A DNA stretch of 64,000 nt from Marinobacter sp. 2_MG-2023 (GCF_030546935.1 NZ_JAUOPH010000002.1:310001-374000), one strand, 5' to 3'; counted from the stretch's first letter, positions 1-8,862 are shown. A program made the numbers and translations. The notes: generated from the letters alone by a model not told the origin.

Positions 1-537
1 CGGCGGTACCACACGGAAGTTATCAAAAGCTTGCTGGCCCCAACGCAGGAACTCATAGCGTTCCTGGTTACGCTCCATTTCAATGGCTACGTTCCGCCCA
101 AAGGCAGAAGCATCACCGAACTCGTCAACCATGACCGAGTGGTCAATTACCAGATCTACAGGGGACAGCGGGTTGATAAGCGCAGGGTCGCCGCCGGCCA
201 CTTTAACGGCCTCTCGCATCGCGGCCAGATCAACCACGCCGGGCACGCCAGTAAAGTCCTGCATCAGCACCCGAGCCGGTCGGAACTGAATTTCGGTATC
301 CGAGCGTTTATCTTTAAGCCATTGCACCATGGCATCAACGTGGCTTTGATCCACAGTTACACCATCTTCGTTGCGCAACAGGTTTTCCAGAAGCACTTTC
401 AGTGAAAACGGCAGTCGGTTGATGTCACCGAGGGACTCCGCAGCTTTGGGCAGACTGTAGTAATGGAAGGTTTTACCGCCAGCGCTCAGGCTGGTCAGTG
501 TATTCAGGCTGTCTTTGCCAAGGCTCTCATTGGACAT
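1..537 (-). CDS. acnA: Aconitate hydratase AcnA, N-terminal part (runs off window)
   Basis: Only the first 179 residues are inside the window; the gene continues past base 1. The product starts [14 protein letters not shown] and contains the AcnA/IRP-type stretches [36 protein letters not shown] and [20 protein letters not shown], which are typical of the N-terminal domain of the monomeric [4Fe-4S] aconitase that interconverts citrate and isocitrate in the TCA cycle. The cluster-ligand cysteines lie further on and are not visible. The ATG is preceded by a strong AGGAGG ribosome binding site seven bases upstream. The 130 bp between this start and the chemoreceptor gene end should hold its promoter. 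Identity is from recognised family sequence and is secure. Confidence 0.95.
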   Translation of the reverse strand, partial: MSNESLGKDSLNTLTSLSAGGKTFHYYSLPKAAESLGDINRLPFSLKVLLENLLRNEDGVTVDQSHVDAMVQWLKDKRSDTEIQFRPARVLMQDFTGVPGVVDLAAMREAVKVAGGDPALINPLSPVDLVIDHSVMVDEFGDASAFGRNVAIEMERNQERYEFLRWGQQAFDNFRVVPP

Positions 538-667
538 GGTATGCCTCCTACGATGAATTGCTATCCTATTACTATTGCATCGTTTCGGCAGACTTCAACT
601 CACGGCAATTGATGTTCGCCATTCAGCCTGTGAATGGCGTGCACCAAAGCAACGCTCAGCAAAGCTG

Positions 668-2191
668 TTAACGCGTCTTGTATCCAGCAATCAGTGTGTC
701 CACTTCGGCAATCATACGTCCGATATCTACAGCCATAGCCTGAGACTTTGCCGCCTCTTCAACAACATCCTGGCTTTGCTCAGCAACCTGCTGAACACTT
801 TGGTTGATCTGTCCGGAAGCCACGGCCTGCTGTTCGGTAGCAGAAGCAATTTGCAGGTTCATGCCGTTCACCTCAGCAATTGCCGCTTCAATATCCGCAA
901 TCGCTTTGCCTGTCTGCGTCATTGCCCCCAGGGTCTCCCGCGAACGAGTCTGGCCCATTTCAATAGCAGCCAGAGTACCTTCTGATACGTTGGCCAGGCC
1001 ATCAATCGTGGCGCGAATTTCTGTAGTGAAGGCCTGCGTACGCCGTGACAGATTGCGAACTTCATCCGCCACCACAGCAAAACCGCGGCCGTGCTCGCCG
1101 GCACGGGCAGCCTCTATGGCTGCGTTCAGGGCAAGCAGGTTGGTCTGGTCTGAAATATCATTAATTGAGGCGATAAACGTGCCGATTGACTCAACTTTCT
1201 CTACCAGTTCGCTAACCATGCGCGAAGAATCCGTGAGCGCGGTATTGGTGGCTTCAGTCATGCGCATGGCGCTTTGAATATGACGCGTTCCCTCAGCTGA
1301 GGCTTCCGACGAGCGCGAAGCAGACTCAGCTGCAGATTGCGCGTTGCGGGCTACGTCCTGAATCGTTGCGGTCATCTCATTGGTAGCAGCTGCTGCTTGA
1401 TCGGTCTGAGCCCGTTGTTCTTCTATGATCCGATTTGTTGAGGTACCTGCTGCCGTCAGTTCTGCGGCACTCGAATGTAGCTCTCTGGAGAGGCCCCGCA
1501 CAGACTCGATCAATTCTCCAAACTGAGCCACCATGGTATTAAACGCTGTGGCCGCCAAATCACCGTTGGCGTTCTCCAGGCGACCGCGCAGGTCATGCTC
1601 ATGATCGAAAGCGTTAATCAGTGCAATAATCTCACGCGAGCGCTTCTGCTCAGCGCCCATTCTGATCGCGAAAAACGACAATATACCGCCTTCAAAAACC
1701 ACAAAAGCTGCATGCAGTGCGGTAATGGACCAGCTGCAACCATAATTGAACAGCATCAACGGCATGCCACCGATAACCGCTTCCGAGAGCTGCAATGCTG
1801 TCAGCACCAAATGGTGTATCGCGATGACTGCGGCAGCGGCAACCACTGGCAGCCAGTCGCGGTAGGCGATTGTTAGCGCCAGCGCTGCGAATATATGGAA
1901 ATGCATTTCGATACGCCCTAGCTGGGCCTGAATCATGGTGGCTGAGAACAGCATGAGACACATGCTGAATAGCACACCACAAGCGCGGGTCCCACCCAGC
2001 CAGTTATAACCAGCAATGGCCAATGCGCCGATTCCCAGAGATGCAGGGACCGCAAAGCTATAGGTTCCGTACCCCCAGGGCACTAGCAGGCCCACTACAG
2101 GCACATGAGCCAGTAACAGCCAGAGAATTCTTCGATCTGCCCTGAGCAGTTCCTGCTGGTGCAGGTGTTGAATATTATCAGTTGAATTCAC
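668..2191 (-). CDS. Methyl-accepting chemotaxis protein with polytopic membrane sensor
   Basis: A 507-residue chemoreceptor. Residues 1 to about 178 hold roughly six hydrophobic segments rather than the usual two flanking a periplasmic domain. Residues about 180-235 look like a HAMP-type linker. The cytoplasmic coiled coil has the conserved hairpin tip around residues 346-377 ([31 protein letters not shown]) that binds CheA/CheW. No CheR/CheB-binding pentapeptide is present at the C-terminus (it ends AGYKTR). In the membrane region a conserved-looking histidine pattern (MHFH at 96-99, RDW at 111-113, IHH at 125-127) suggests a metal or haem site inside the bilayer; that is inference. It stands alone between acnA and a SCO gene, so no ligand is suggested by context. 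Confidence 0.9.
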   Translation of the reverse strand: MNSTDNIQHLHQQELLRADRRILWLLLAHVPVVGLLVPWGYGTYSFAVPASLGIGALAIAGYNWLGGTRACGVLFSMCLMLFSATMIQAQLGRIEMHFHIFAALALTIAYRDWLPVVAAAAVIAIHHLVLTALQLSEAVIGGMPLMLFNYGCSWSITALHAAFVVFEGGILSFFAIRMGAEQKRSREIIALINAFDHEHDLRGRLENANGDLAATAFNTMVAQFGELIESVRGLSRELHSSAAELTAAGTSTNRIIEEQRAQTDQAAAATNEMTATIQDVARNAQSAAESASRSSEASAEGTRHIQSAMRMTEATNTALTDSSRMVSELVEKVESIGTFIASINDISDQTNLLALNAAIEAARAGEHGRGFAVVADEVRNLSRRTQAFTTEIRATIDGLANVSEGTLAAIEMGQTRSRETLGAMTQTGKAIADIEAAIAEVNGMNLQIASATEQQAVASGQINQSVQQVAEQSQDVVEEAAKSQAMAVDIGRMIAEVDTLIAGYKTR

Positions 2192-2264
2192 AGTAACACC
2201 TCAAATTGAAACAACAGCTGAACCAGCCTGTTCGAATGATAATCCTGTAGCTTGCTTTGGTATT

Positions 2265-2855
2265 TCAGCTCTCGCCCTGCCCCATAAGCCGAGCAAGATC
2301 GGCATTCACCCGCTGCAAATCCAGCTCGGGCGACGCGTACAAAACCTGCCGACGGTTGTCCGCTGTTACTACGTAAAGCCGCGCGCCGTGGTTGATTTCC
2401 TGGCTCGCGCCGCCCTCACGGGCTGCAAAATCGCCGTATTCGTTTGCGAGCGCCTGGGCTTGCCGGAAATTCTCTGGCCTCACAGCGCGGAAATTCTGGC
2501 CCAATACCTCCATAACGCCGTTAAGTTCCTGCTGACTGTCGTTTTCAGGATCCAGAGTTACAAACACAAACTGCACGGGGTAATCAGACCAGTGATCGTG
2601 CAACGCCTTGAGGTTCAGCAATTGAAGCGGGCACACAGTGCCGCAGCTTCGATAACCGAAAAACACCACATTGAGGCCTGCGTCAGGTACTTTTGCACCC
2701 GGTAAAGATGGAACAGGCACATTGGTTTTATACCCGTAAAAGCCGGTTTCCCCGTCGACCCTGTGCAAAAGCCCCTGCGCAAAGGGCAAAGCCACAGCCA
2801 TAGCCAGTGCTGTCAGCAGAAGAATGAAAGGGGCAGATTTCATAGGCGGAGTCAT
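2265..2855 (-). CDS. SCO1/SenC family copper-binding thioredoxin-fold protein
   Basis: A 196-residue membrane-anchored protein. A hydrophobic N-terminal segment (about residues 8-28) anchors it, leaving the thioredoxin-like domain in the periplasm. The SCO copper ligands are visible: C71 and C75 in YRSCGTVCPLQ and H156 in EINHGARLYVV, with VTLDPENDS as the usual SCO strand. Such proteins deliver copper to the CuA site of cytochrome c oxidase or act as periplasmic thiol reductases. No oxidase genes are adjacent here, so it is a solitary copy and its partner cannot be told. An alternative start is the Met at residue 5; neither start has a clear Shine-Dalgarno. Confidence 0.88.
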   Translation of the reverse strand: MTPPMKSAPFILLLTALAMAVALPFAQGLLHRVDGETGFYGYKTNVPVPSLPGAKVPDAGLNVVFFGYRSCGTVCPLQLLNLKALHDHWSDYPVQFVFVTLDPENDSQQELNGVMEVLGQNFRAVRPENFRQAQALANEYGDFAAREGGASQEINHGARLYVVTADNRRQVLYASPELDLQRVNADLARLMGQGES

Positions 2856-2987
2856 GCCGTAGGTGTGGAGGTGTTTTTCAAGAACTGGGTGCCTAATAGT
2901 GGTTTACGGCCATGCCGGCATATTCTTTAAGAGCCATATTTGCGATCATAAACGTATATTTATATTCAGGCAGGGCTTCCTCCGACC

Positions 2988-4442
2988 ATGAAACATGATT
3001 GCCACTACCACCCGGGTGACCCTGCCAAATGGCACTGCGGCGAATGCCAGATTCATTACTGCACCCGCTGTATGCCCGATGCTGACGTTCGCCAGCGCAA
3101 GGCGCTGTGCCCGAGTTGCAGCAAAGCCATGCGCTATCTCGGAGCAGCAACGGAAGTAATACCCTTCTGGAACCGGATCGGATCTTTTTTTCGTTACCCG
3201 TTCCACTCTGATCCACTGATCGTCATTGCTATCTGTACACTGGTGCCCCTGATTGCGCCCGCCAATCTGATCGGGATTCTGATCTGGTTACTACTGGCAC
3301 TGGCACTGTTCAAATACACCTATGCGGTCATCAACCACACTGCCGAAGGCCACCTGAAACCGCCCTCGGTATCCGTCGCCTTTACGGGCAGCGGGTTTAA
3401 CATTGTTATTCTCCAGCTACTGGTTTTCATTTTCATGGGCGGCCTGGTCGGCGCAGCCGCAATGCTGGGCGGCCCACTATTGATGTTGCTGGCATTGGCT
3501 TTTGTCGTACTGGCGTTGCCCGCCAGTATCATGGTTCTGGCCATGGAACGTTCCGTGGGCGCAGCGGTAAACCCGATGAATCTGGCGGTACTCATTTCCC
3601 GCATCGGCAGCCCCTATTTTTTACTATACGGCTACCTCATTCTGCTCACGCTGGCCTCTGGCGTGGCCCAGGATTTTGCTCACAACCACTTCCCCTTCTG
3701 GTTTTCTCAGCCTTTATCCGGTTTTTTGAACAGTACCTTTACACTGATACTGTTCAATATGTTGGGTTACCTTTTATTCCAGTATCAGGAAGAGCTGGGG
3801 TTCGCCTCGGACATTCAGGACGAGACTGCGGCAGTCGATATGCAGCAACGGGATCGTAGCACCCGTTTCGATGCAGATATTGACATGAATCTAAAAGACG
3901 GCAACTACGATCGCGTTCAGGGCATGCTGAAGGAAGCGCTGAAGCGAAACAGGGATGATGCGCTGCGTATTGGCCAGCTCTATCAGCTATTGATTGCCCG
4001 GAACGACACAACTGAGCTATATCATTTCCACCCACGGATTCTGGACTGGCTGGCAAGCCGGAGCGACGGAGAAGGCATAGCTTCATTGCTCGGCATGCTT
4101 GAAGCGGCGGAACCGGGCTTTAAACTGGAAGATCCGGAGCTTGCCGTGCGTTGTGCCCGCTGTTTATACCAGCGCGGGCAATACAAACCGGCTATAAGGC
4201 TGCTGCAGGACTTCCATAAGCGCTTTCCGGAAAGCGATGAACTGGCTCCGGCCTACCTGCTGATAGCACAAAGTCTGGCTAATGGCCTGGACCAGTGGGA
4301 AAAGGCGACGGCTTACCTGACCTTTATCCAGAAGCGCTGTGAAAAGCACCCGCTACACGAACAAATTCCGGTTTATCTGGCTCAAGCGGAGAAGCAGGAG
4401 CTTCTTAAAGGTCCAAAGGCCTCATTTGCAATGCCTGACTAG
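2988..4442 (+). CDS. Zinc-finger, multi-pass membrane protein with TPR-like C-terminus
   Basis: A 484-residue protein of unknown function with three parts. Residues 1-45 form a B-box-like zinc-binding module (C5, H8, C17, C20, C25, C28, C41, C44). Residues about 70-265 contain about six membrane-spanning stretches. Residues about 290-475 are alpha-helical and soluble, with TPR-like features such as ALYQRGQYKPAIRLLQDF. It is convergent with the rhomboid protease gene, whose C-terminus is also TPR-like, so the two may work on the same membrane process; this is inference from position and architecture only. The stop codon coincides with the start of the inverted-repeat element at 4442-4552. No clear Shine-Dalgarno precedes the ATG. 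Confidence 0.8.
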   Translation: MKHDCHYHPGDPAKWHCGECQIHYCTRCMPDADVRQRKALCPSCSKAMRYLGAATEVIPFWNRIGSFFRYPFHSDPLIVIAICTLVPLIAPANLIGILIWLLLALALFKYTYAVINHTAEGHLKPPSVSVAFTGSGFNIVILQLLVFIFMGGLVGAAAMLGGPLLMLLALAFVVLALPASIMVLAMERSVGAAVNPMNLAVLISRIGSPYFLLYGYLILLTLASGVAQDFAHNHFPFWFSQPLSGFLNSTFTLILFNMLGYLLFQYQEELGFASDIQDETAAVDMQQRDRSTRFDADIDMNLKDGNYDRVQGMLKEALKRNRDDALRIGQLYQLLIARNDTTELYHFHPRILDWLASRSDGEGIASLLGMLEAAEPGFKLEDPELAVRCARCLYQRGQYKPAIRLLQDFHKRFPESDELAPAYLLIAQSLANGLDQWEKATAYLTFIQKRCEKHPLHEQIPVYLAQAEKQELLKGPKASFAMPD

Positions 4443-4552
4443 GGAAGCTGGGTGTGGGGCTCTCCAAAACCGTGCGGAGCCATGGATGGCGGAGCCGAGC
4501 TTACAGGGACGTATTCACAGCGTGTTTTGGAGAGCCCCACACCCAGCTTTCC
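4442..4552 (+). repeat. Conserved-core/variable-stem hairpin element, copy 1
   Basis: Left arm 4442-4470 pairs with right arm 4524-4552 over 29 bp, all Watson-Crick except one G-U (4444 with 4550, read on the + strand). The arms close a 53-nt core (4471-4523) that starts CGTGCGGAGCCATGGATGGC and ends CACAGCGT. The core recurs almost unchanged at 11003-11055 and 30770-30822, but the arms here are unrelated in sequence to those of the other copies. It fills the gap between two convergent genes, so it may also act as a two-way terminator or 3'-end structure. A short GCCA/TGGC hairpin lies inside the core. I cannot name the family. Confidence 0.9.
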
Positions 4553-4560
4553 GTAAACCA

Positions 4561-6009
4561 TCAGCTCGCCTGAAGCAGCTGCCGATAATGACGCGCCTTG
4601 GGCTCCATCTGTAGCTTCTCAAACTCTTCAGCAAGTAACCGGCAAGCCTCCGAAGTCAGCAACGGATCATCAGCACTGCGCAGGCGTTCAAACGCTTTTT
4701 CTGCGGCCTTGAGGTCGTGCTGCTTGAGGCTGGTGAACAACACCCGGTTGTGATCCTCTGCATCAAGTGGGTGGTAGCTCTCCCCTTTACTCAGGTATTC
4801 CTGCCACACCGCAATCATCTGTTCCGGCTGCCTGCGGCTCAGACTAACGTTCATCAACTCGCGGGTACGGGACTGGTACTCGGGTAGGTCGGGGCGAAGT
4901 TTGGCCAGGTTATAGAGATGCTCCAACAGAATGGGCCTGTCCGGATAGTGCTCACGCAACGCCTCGAACTGACGCCGCGCCAGCTCGAAATCCATACGCC
5001 CAAGGCTTGCCATGGCCTGGGCATAACCGGTTGTAAAGCGATCGTCCTGTTCAGCCTCTTCCGGTTCAAAAAACTCCTCGCGCACTTGCAGCCAACTTTT
5101 ACCCAACAGCCACACCAACCCGGCACCCGCCAACAGGCCGCCAGCATGCGCCATATAGGCGACGCCGGTCGCCCCGGCGAACCAGTAATCGTAAATTTCC
5201 TTGCCCAGCCACACCGGCAGTACGGCCAGCGCGGGCGCCCGGAAGTAGTTGAAATACACACCAAGAAAATAGAAAAACCGGATTTTCTTCAAACCGTAGA
5301 TGGCTACGTACATACCCATCAATCCGGATATTGAGCCGGATGCCCCCACAAGCGGAATATGACTGCCAAGCGAGAAAACGGTGAATACCACTCCAGACAA
5401 TGCGCCACACATAAGGTAGGCAATCAGAAAGCGCCCAGGGCCAAGCGCCTTTTCGACGGTAAAGCCAAGCAGAAACAGGAAAACCAGGTTACCAATAATG
5501 TGCCCCCAGCCGCCGTGAAGGAACTGGTAGGTAATCAGGGTATACAACGACAGTTGCGCAGGAATAAGCCCAAGCTGCTCGGCGCTCAGGCGCTGGATGT
5601 AGGTTTCTTCAATATAGGTTCGTTGTTCCAACCAGCGCACCCGATCAGCCGGGGCCCAGATCACATCACGATTCTTCAGCAAATACTGGTAGAACTCACG
5701 ATCCATGAGCAGGCTGACCGCCAGCCAGAAATCTTCGCCTTCTGCTCTCAGCTTCTGAAAGCTCTGCAGTTCGAAAACCAGTTCCTCTTCGCCTTCAAAA
5801 CGGATTTTTCTTTGCAGATAGTCCTCATAGGCAGGACCTTCCAATAAAGGCAAATTGGAATCTACATAAGTATCAACGGCTTGCTCAATTTTTCGGCTGT
5901 CTCCACCCTGGTAAAACAGGAAAACCAGAAGACAGGTAAACATCAGCCCAAGGGTTACCCAAGGCGGGCGCTTCCAGTTAACCGTGTTCTCAGCAGGAAT
6001 TATCAGCAT
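4561..6009 (-). CDS. Rhomboid family intramembrane serine protease with TPR-like tail
   Basis: A 482-residue membrane protease. The rhomboid core occupies about residues 150-310: HGGWGHIIGN (H165, H170, N174) in the second core helix, the catalytic serine in GASGSISG (S224 of the GxSG motif) and the catalytic histidine in AYMAHAGG (H288). Before the core there is an extra N-terminal TM (about 17-33) and a soluble stretch of about 110 residues (about 35-145). After it comes a cytosolic helical tail (about 325-482) with TPR-like repeats. The catalytic Ser/His dyad is intact, so an active protease is expected; substrates are unknown. It is convergent with the zinc-finger/TPR membrane protein at 2988-4442. 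Confidence 0.92.
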   Translation of the reverse strand: MLIIPAENTVNWKRPPWVTLGLMFTCLLVFLFYQGGDSRKIEQAVDTYVDSNLPLLEGPAYEDYLQRKIRFEGEEELVFELQSFQKLRAEGEDFWLAVSLLMDREFYQYLLKNRDVIWAPADRVRWLEQRTYIEETYIQRLSAEQLGLIPAQLSLYTLITYQFLHGGWGHIIGNLVFLFLLGFTVEKALGPGRFLIAYLMCGALSGVVFTVFSLGSHIPLVGASGSISGLMGMYVAIYGLKKIRFFYFLGVYFNYFRAPALAVLPVWLGKEIYDYWFAGATGVAYMAHAGGLLAGAGLVWLLGKSWLQVREEFFEPEEAEQDDRFTTGYAQAMASLGRMDFELARRQFEALREHYPDRPILLEHLYNLAKLRPDLPEYQSRTRELMNVSLSRRQPEQMIAVWQEYLSKGESYHPLDAEDHNRVLFTSLKQHDLKAAEKAFERLRSADDPLLTSEACRLLAEEFEKLQMEPKARHYRQLLQAS

Positions 6010-6110
6010 GGGTGGTCACAATTCATCATAATCTGTCCCTGAAAAACTGCTTTCTATCATACCAGTGTCTTATTTTTGCGTTTAAATGATTTTCAGCGTG
6101 AATGTCATCA

Positions 6111-6190
6111 GTGTCCCGTCTGGCGAATTCCTTAATCTGCTGAGCCACTGAGGGCGCAGCGCGGGTTAAGGAATTCGCCAGACGGGACAC
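6111..6190 (+). repeat. Long 30-bp hairpin with a 20-nt loop
   Basis: Bases 6111-6135 and 6166-6190 are perfect inverted repeats of 25 bp. The stem extends inward by five pairs (6136-6140 with 6161-6165), two of which are U-G when read on the + strand and would be A-C mismatches on the other strand. The loop is 6141-6160. It lies in the divergent gap between the rhomboid gene and the small OmpA-like gene, 93 bp before the latter's ATG. Its loop does not match the 53-nt core of the three other elements, so it may be a different family with the same design. Confidence 0.9.
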
Positions 6191-6283
6191 AAGACCATCC
6201 GCCAATTGCCGTTATTTCCGCCTCAGCCAATAGTGGGCGGGAATAACAAGAAAAACCAGAGACCTGGAACAAGGATACTGCAA

Positions 6284-6724
6284 ATGACCGTACTCGTACT
6301 GGACAACCCGGAGCTGATTGCGCAAGCCGCCGTGGCACATGGCTTTAACCCAGCCACCCTTGTGACAGAAGGCAAGCGCCCACATCGGCTCAGATTTCAC
6401 TACGGTTTCAACAAACACTCTCTGGACGCTTTAGATACAGAGATTATCCTGCAACACGCTGCCTATTTGCGACAGCACCCTGGCGTCAGCATCCTGATTC
6501 ACGGGCATTCTGATAATTTTGGAGCCGAGGACTTTAATCGTTTTCTGTCCAGGCAGCGGACTAATGCTGTAGCAAGGCTTCTGATAAAAGAGGGAGTTGC
6601 AGAATCCCGCGTTCTGGTTGCCAGCTGGGGCTCAGCCCGTCCATTGGCTACACCAGACGACCGGGCTGCCAATCGACGGGTAGAGCTGGAATACCTGAGC
6701 AGCGATATGGCAAAAGCACAATAG
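6284..6724 (+). CDS. Small OmpA-like C-terminal domain protein
   Basis: The chosen ATG gives 146 residues and has AAGGATA eight to thirteen bases upstream; the open frame extends back to a TTG at 6206, but that would read into the spacer next to the hairpin. Residues about 36-137 match the OmpA C-terminal peptidoglycan-binding fold: FHYGFNKHSLDALD, then LIHGHSDNFG, FNRFLSRQRTNAVARLL and a closing ANRRVELEY, with the binding Asp (GHSD) and Arg (NRR) present. No signal peptide or lipobox is visible at either start, which is odd for a peptidoglycan-binding domain. A sortase system 2 kb away is often accompanied by an OmpA-like protein in this lineage, but membership is not shown. Confidence 0.8.
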   Translation: MTVLVLDNPELIAQAAVAHGFNPATLVTEGKRPHRLRFHYGFNKHSLDALDTEIILQHAAYLRQHPGVSILIHGHSDNFGAEDFNRFLSRQRTNAVARLLIKEGVAESRVLVASWGSARPLATPDDRAANRRVELEYLSSDMAKAQ

Positions 6725-6743
6725 AAAAAAGGCAAAACGACCC

Positions 6744-6775
6744 GGGGCCGCGAGTGTGCGGCCCCAGAGTTTTAA
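6744..6775. terminator. Rho-independent terminator between convergent genes
   Basis: GGGGCCGC (6744-6751) pairs with GCGGCCCC (6758-6765) across a six-base loop and is followed by AGAGTTTT. It separates the OmpA-like gene (+) from the MAPEG gene (-), so it can serve the + strand gene and perhaps both. Confidence 0.75.
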
Positions 6776-6784
6776 CTGAAACGA

Positions 6785-7186
6785 TCAGCCATAAACCTGC
6801 CAAACATTCCACAAAAGCAAAAGCGCGGCAACCAGAATGGCCAGCCAGGTCAATAAAATGCCAATGGCCCGAGCTTTATGTTCCTCCCCATGGCCATTGA
6901 TCATGCCCCAGGCATGAAGGATCCGACCGACCACCAGGGCCATGCCTGTCCAGTAAACAAGGCCGCTTGCCACCCCGTTCAGCTCCGCAATGCCCAGCAT
7001 GATCAGGCCAAGCGGTGCATACTCTACAAGGTTACCGTGGGCGCGGACGGCCGCTTCAAAATCGCGATCGCCGTTAGTGCCCATGCCCTTTTTGAACTTC
7101 AGGCGGAATTTCACCACCTGTAACGAAAGCACCAATAACAGAATACCAAGAACGGCAGCAAACACTCCGGTAACAGGTACAATCAT
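6785..7186 (-). CDS. MAPEG family membrane protein
   Basis: A 133-residue protein with four hydrophobic helices. It carries the MAPEG pattern (membrane-associated proteins in eicosanoid and glutathione metabolism), including RAHGNLVEYAPLGLIMLGIAE and GRILHAWGM. Bacterial members are small glutathione-dependent transferases or peroxidases of the inner membrane; the specific activity here is unknown. It begins two bases after the stop of the GlsB-type gene upstream, so the two form an operon. Confidence 0.88.
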   Translation of the reverse strand: MIVPVTGVFAAVLGILLLVLSLQVVKFRLKFKKGMGTNGDRDFEAAVRAHGNLVEYAPLGLIMLGIAELNGVASGLVYWTGMALVVGRILHAWGMINGHGEEHKARAIGILLTWLAILVAALLLLWNVWQVYG

Positions 7187-7188
7187 AA

Positions 7189-7431
7189 TCAGCGTTTCCT
7201 GATCTGGCTGACAATAGCCAGCAGTAACACGGCACCTACAGTTGCGGTGACCAGCTCACCAATAGCGCCCTGGGCAGCCAACCCCAGCAATCGAAAAACA
7301 AAGCCGCCAATAAACGAGCCGACGATACCAATACCAATATTCGCCAGCACGCCGAAACCACGGCCTTTCATGATCAGGCCTGCGAGCCAGCCGGCAACAC
7401 CACCAATAATCAGAAACAGAATCAGGTTCAT
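7189..7431 (-). CDS. GlsB/YeaQ/YmgE family stress-response membrane protein
   Basis: An 80-residue, very hydrophobic and glycine-rich protein (GGVAGWLAGLIMKGRGFG, NIGIGIVGSFIGGFVFRLLG), which is the transglycosylase-associated protein signature. It has three predicted membrane helices. AAGGAG lies eight bases before the ATG. Members are small inner-membrane proteins often induced by stress; the molecular role is not known. First gene of a pair with the MAPEG protein. Confidence 0.88.
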   Translation of the reverse strand: MNLILFLIIGGVAGWLAGLIMKGRGFGVLANIGIGIVGSFIGGFVFRLLGLAAQGAIGELVTATVGAVLLLAIVSQIRKR

Positions 7432-7498
7432 CGTTTTCTCTCCTTGCTGGAAGTCCTTTGAGAGACTCTTTATACAGAGTAATCAGGCCAGGCGCACC

Positions 7499-8197
7499 TC
7501 AGAGGTCGGCGATCGCCTCAGCCATCTCTTTGTGGCAGCGCGCTATCAGGGCAGGAACATCCTCAGTGGTTAGCTCTTTTGTTTCCACCGGGGGCAGAAT
7601 CCGCATAGGTACCGGCTCACGCCTGCCCAGCCAACCCTCGGTTTTATTCCGATACTCAGCAGCGCACACCATCACAATCGGCGCGCCGGCCGTCACCGCC
7701 GCGTAAAAAGCGCCTTTTTTGAATTTCTGCAGCCCCCGGCCTTTGCTTCGAGTGCCTTCCACAAAAACCCATAAGCTTTTATTCTCGCGAGTGATCGCCT
7801 CGCTGGTGGCTTGCATGACTGCAACGGCTTTGCGGGAGCGGGCGCGGTTCAATATCACATTCCCACCCAGCCAGAATGCCCAGCCAAAAAATGGGATCCA
7901 GACCAATGATGACTTGCCCACAGTTACGGTGCGAGGCGCCACCAGATCACCAACCACAAAAAGATCATCGTTGTATTGGTGATTGCAAATAGCCACCACA
8001 GGGCGATCTTGAGGCATATGCTCTGCGCCTTGCAGAGGGCGTTTCATACCAAGTATGGCTCGGCCAGTCCGCGCTAGCGCTATGGCCAGCAGGCGGTTAT
8101 TGTCAGGGTTAAATGGCCTGAGAATGAAGAATGGCAAGGCGAGTATACAAAGCACCGGAACACTCATCCAGGCCAGAAATTTTCTGATAAAGCCCAT
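7499..8197 (-). CDS. 1-acyl-glycerol-3-phosphate acyltransferase-like (PlsC family)
   Basis: With the ATG at 8197 the product has 232 residues. It has an N-terminal hydrophobic anchor (about 8-27) and the acyltransferase motifs: NHQYNDD at 72-78 giving the catalytic H73-x4-D78, FVEGTRSKG at about 145 (glycerol-phosphate binding) and GAPIVMVC further on. It probably transfers an acyl chain to lysophosphatidic acid or another lysolipid at the inner membrane. A GTG 51 bases upstream (8248) would add 17 residues and nearly touch the sortase gene; neither start has a strong ribosome binding site. Proximity to the sortase cassette may be incidental. Confidence 0.88.
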   Translation of the reverse strand: MGFIRKFLAWMSVPVLCILALPFFILRPFNPDNNRLLAIALARTGRAILGMKRPLQGAEHMPQDRPVVAICNHQYNDDLFVVGDLVAPRTVTVGKSSLVWIPFFGWAFWLGGNVILNRARSRKAVAVMQATSEAITRENKSLWVFVEGTRSKGRGLQKFKKGAFYAAVTAGAPIVMVCAAEYRNKTEGWLGRREPVPMRILPPVETKELTTEDVPALIARCHKEMAEAIADL

Positions 8198-8244
8198 ACG
8201 AAAAACTCTGCAACGGGGTTTTGGCGCACAAGTGTACGCCAAGT

Positions 8245-8862
8245 TCACAGCCCAGCAACAGTGTGGATTTTCCCTGAGGCGCTTTGGCTGAGAACGCCAG
8301 AGGTTTGAACACCTTCGGCACGGGCTTCAACAACAAACCGCAGCGGCCCACCCGCATCCATGGTGTCAAACGGGTAACAGGTAACCAGCAAAAGCGTACC
8401 TGCAGGCAACTTGTGGGTATCGATGAACTCCGAACGACTGTCCACAATTCTTGTTTCCTGTACCCGATACCCCTGCCATTGCCCATCACGGTTTTGCAAC
8501 TGAAGTTCATTGCCGGGCTCCAGATACTGCAGGGGTCGGAAATGAGTGTCTCTGTGGCCAGCAATGATGACCGAGCCCTGCTGATCTTCCAGGCCCATCA
8601 TCTGACCCGGCCCGAATGCCAGGCTCTCCCCGTGGACACCGGCCAGTACAATCATTGAATCTCCAAGCTCCGGCATGGACAGTTTCGCCACCGGCCAGGT
8701 ATCGGCCCAGGGCCAGGGCCGGGATTCCGTTTGCCGGGCCTGGCTCTCGGCCCAGGCAATTGCCAACAGTTCCTGAGCGACCACCGCCTTCAGCGGAATC
8801 CAAAGCCCGAAGACCAACAACGTGGCAGAGCTTGTTATCAGCAACAACAGCAGACGGCTCAT
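8245..8862 (-). CDS. Class GN sortase (dedicated marine proteobacterial type)
   Basis: A 205-residue transpeptidase with an N-terminal membrane anchor (about 4-30). The sortase triad is complete: H103 in AGHRDTHF, C162 in TCYPFDTMD and R175 in GGPLRFVV. Class GN sortases occur in Gram-negative bacteria, each next to a single substrate. Its ATG overlaps the stop of the substrate gene by four bases (8859-8862), so the two are translationally coupled. The substrate's C-terminal signal and the regulatory pair across the divergent gap complete the standard cassette. Confidence 0.95.
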   Translation of the reverse strand: MSRLLLLLITSSATLLVFGLWIPLKAVVAQELLAIAWAESQARQTESRPWPWADTWPVAKLSMPELGDSMIVLAGVHGESLAFGPGQMMGLEDQQGSVIIAGHRDTHFRPLQYLEPGNELQLQNRDGQWQGYRVQETRIVDSRSEFIDTHKLPAGTLLLVTCYPFDTMDAGGPLRFVVEARAEGVQTSGVLSQSASGKIHTVAGL

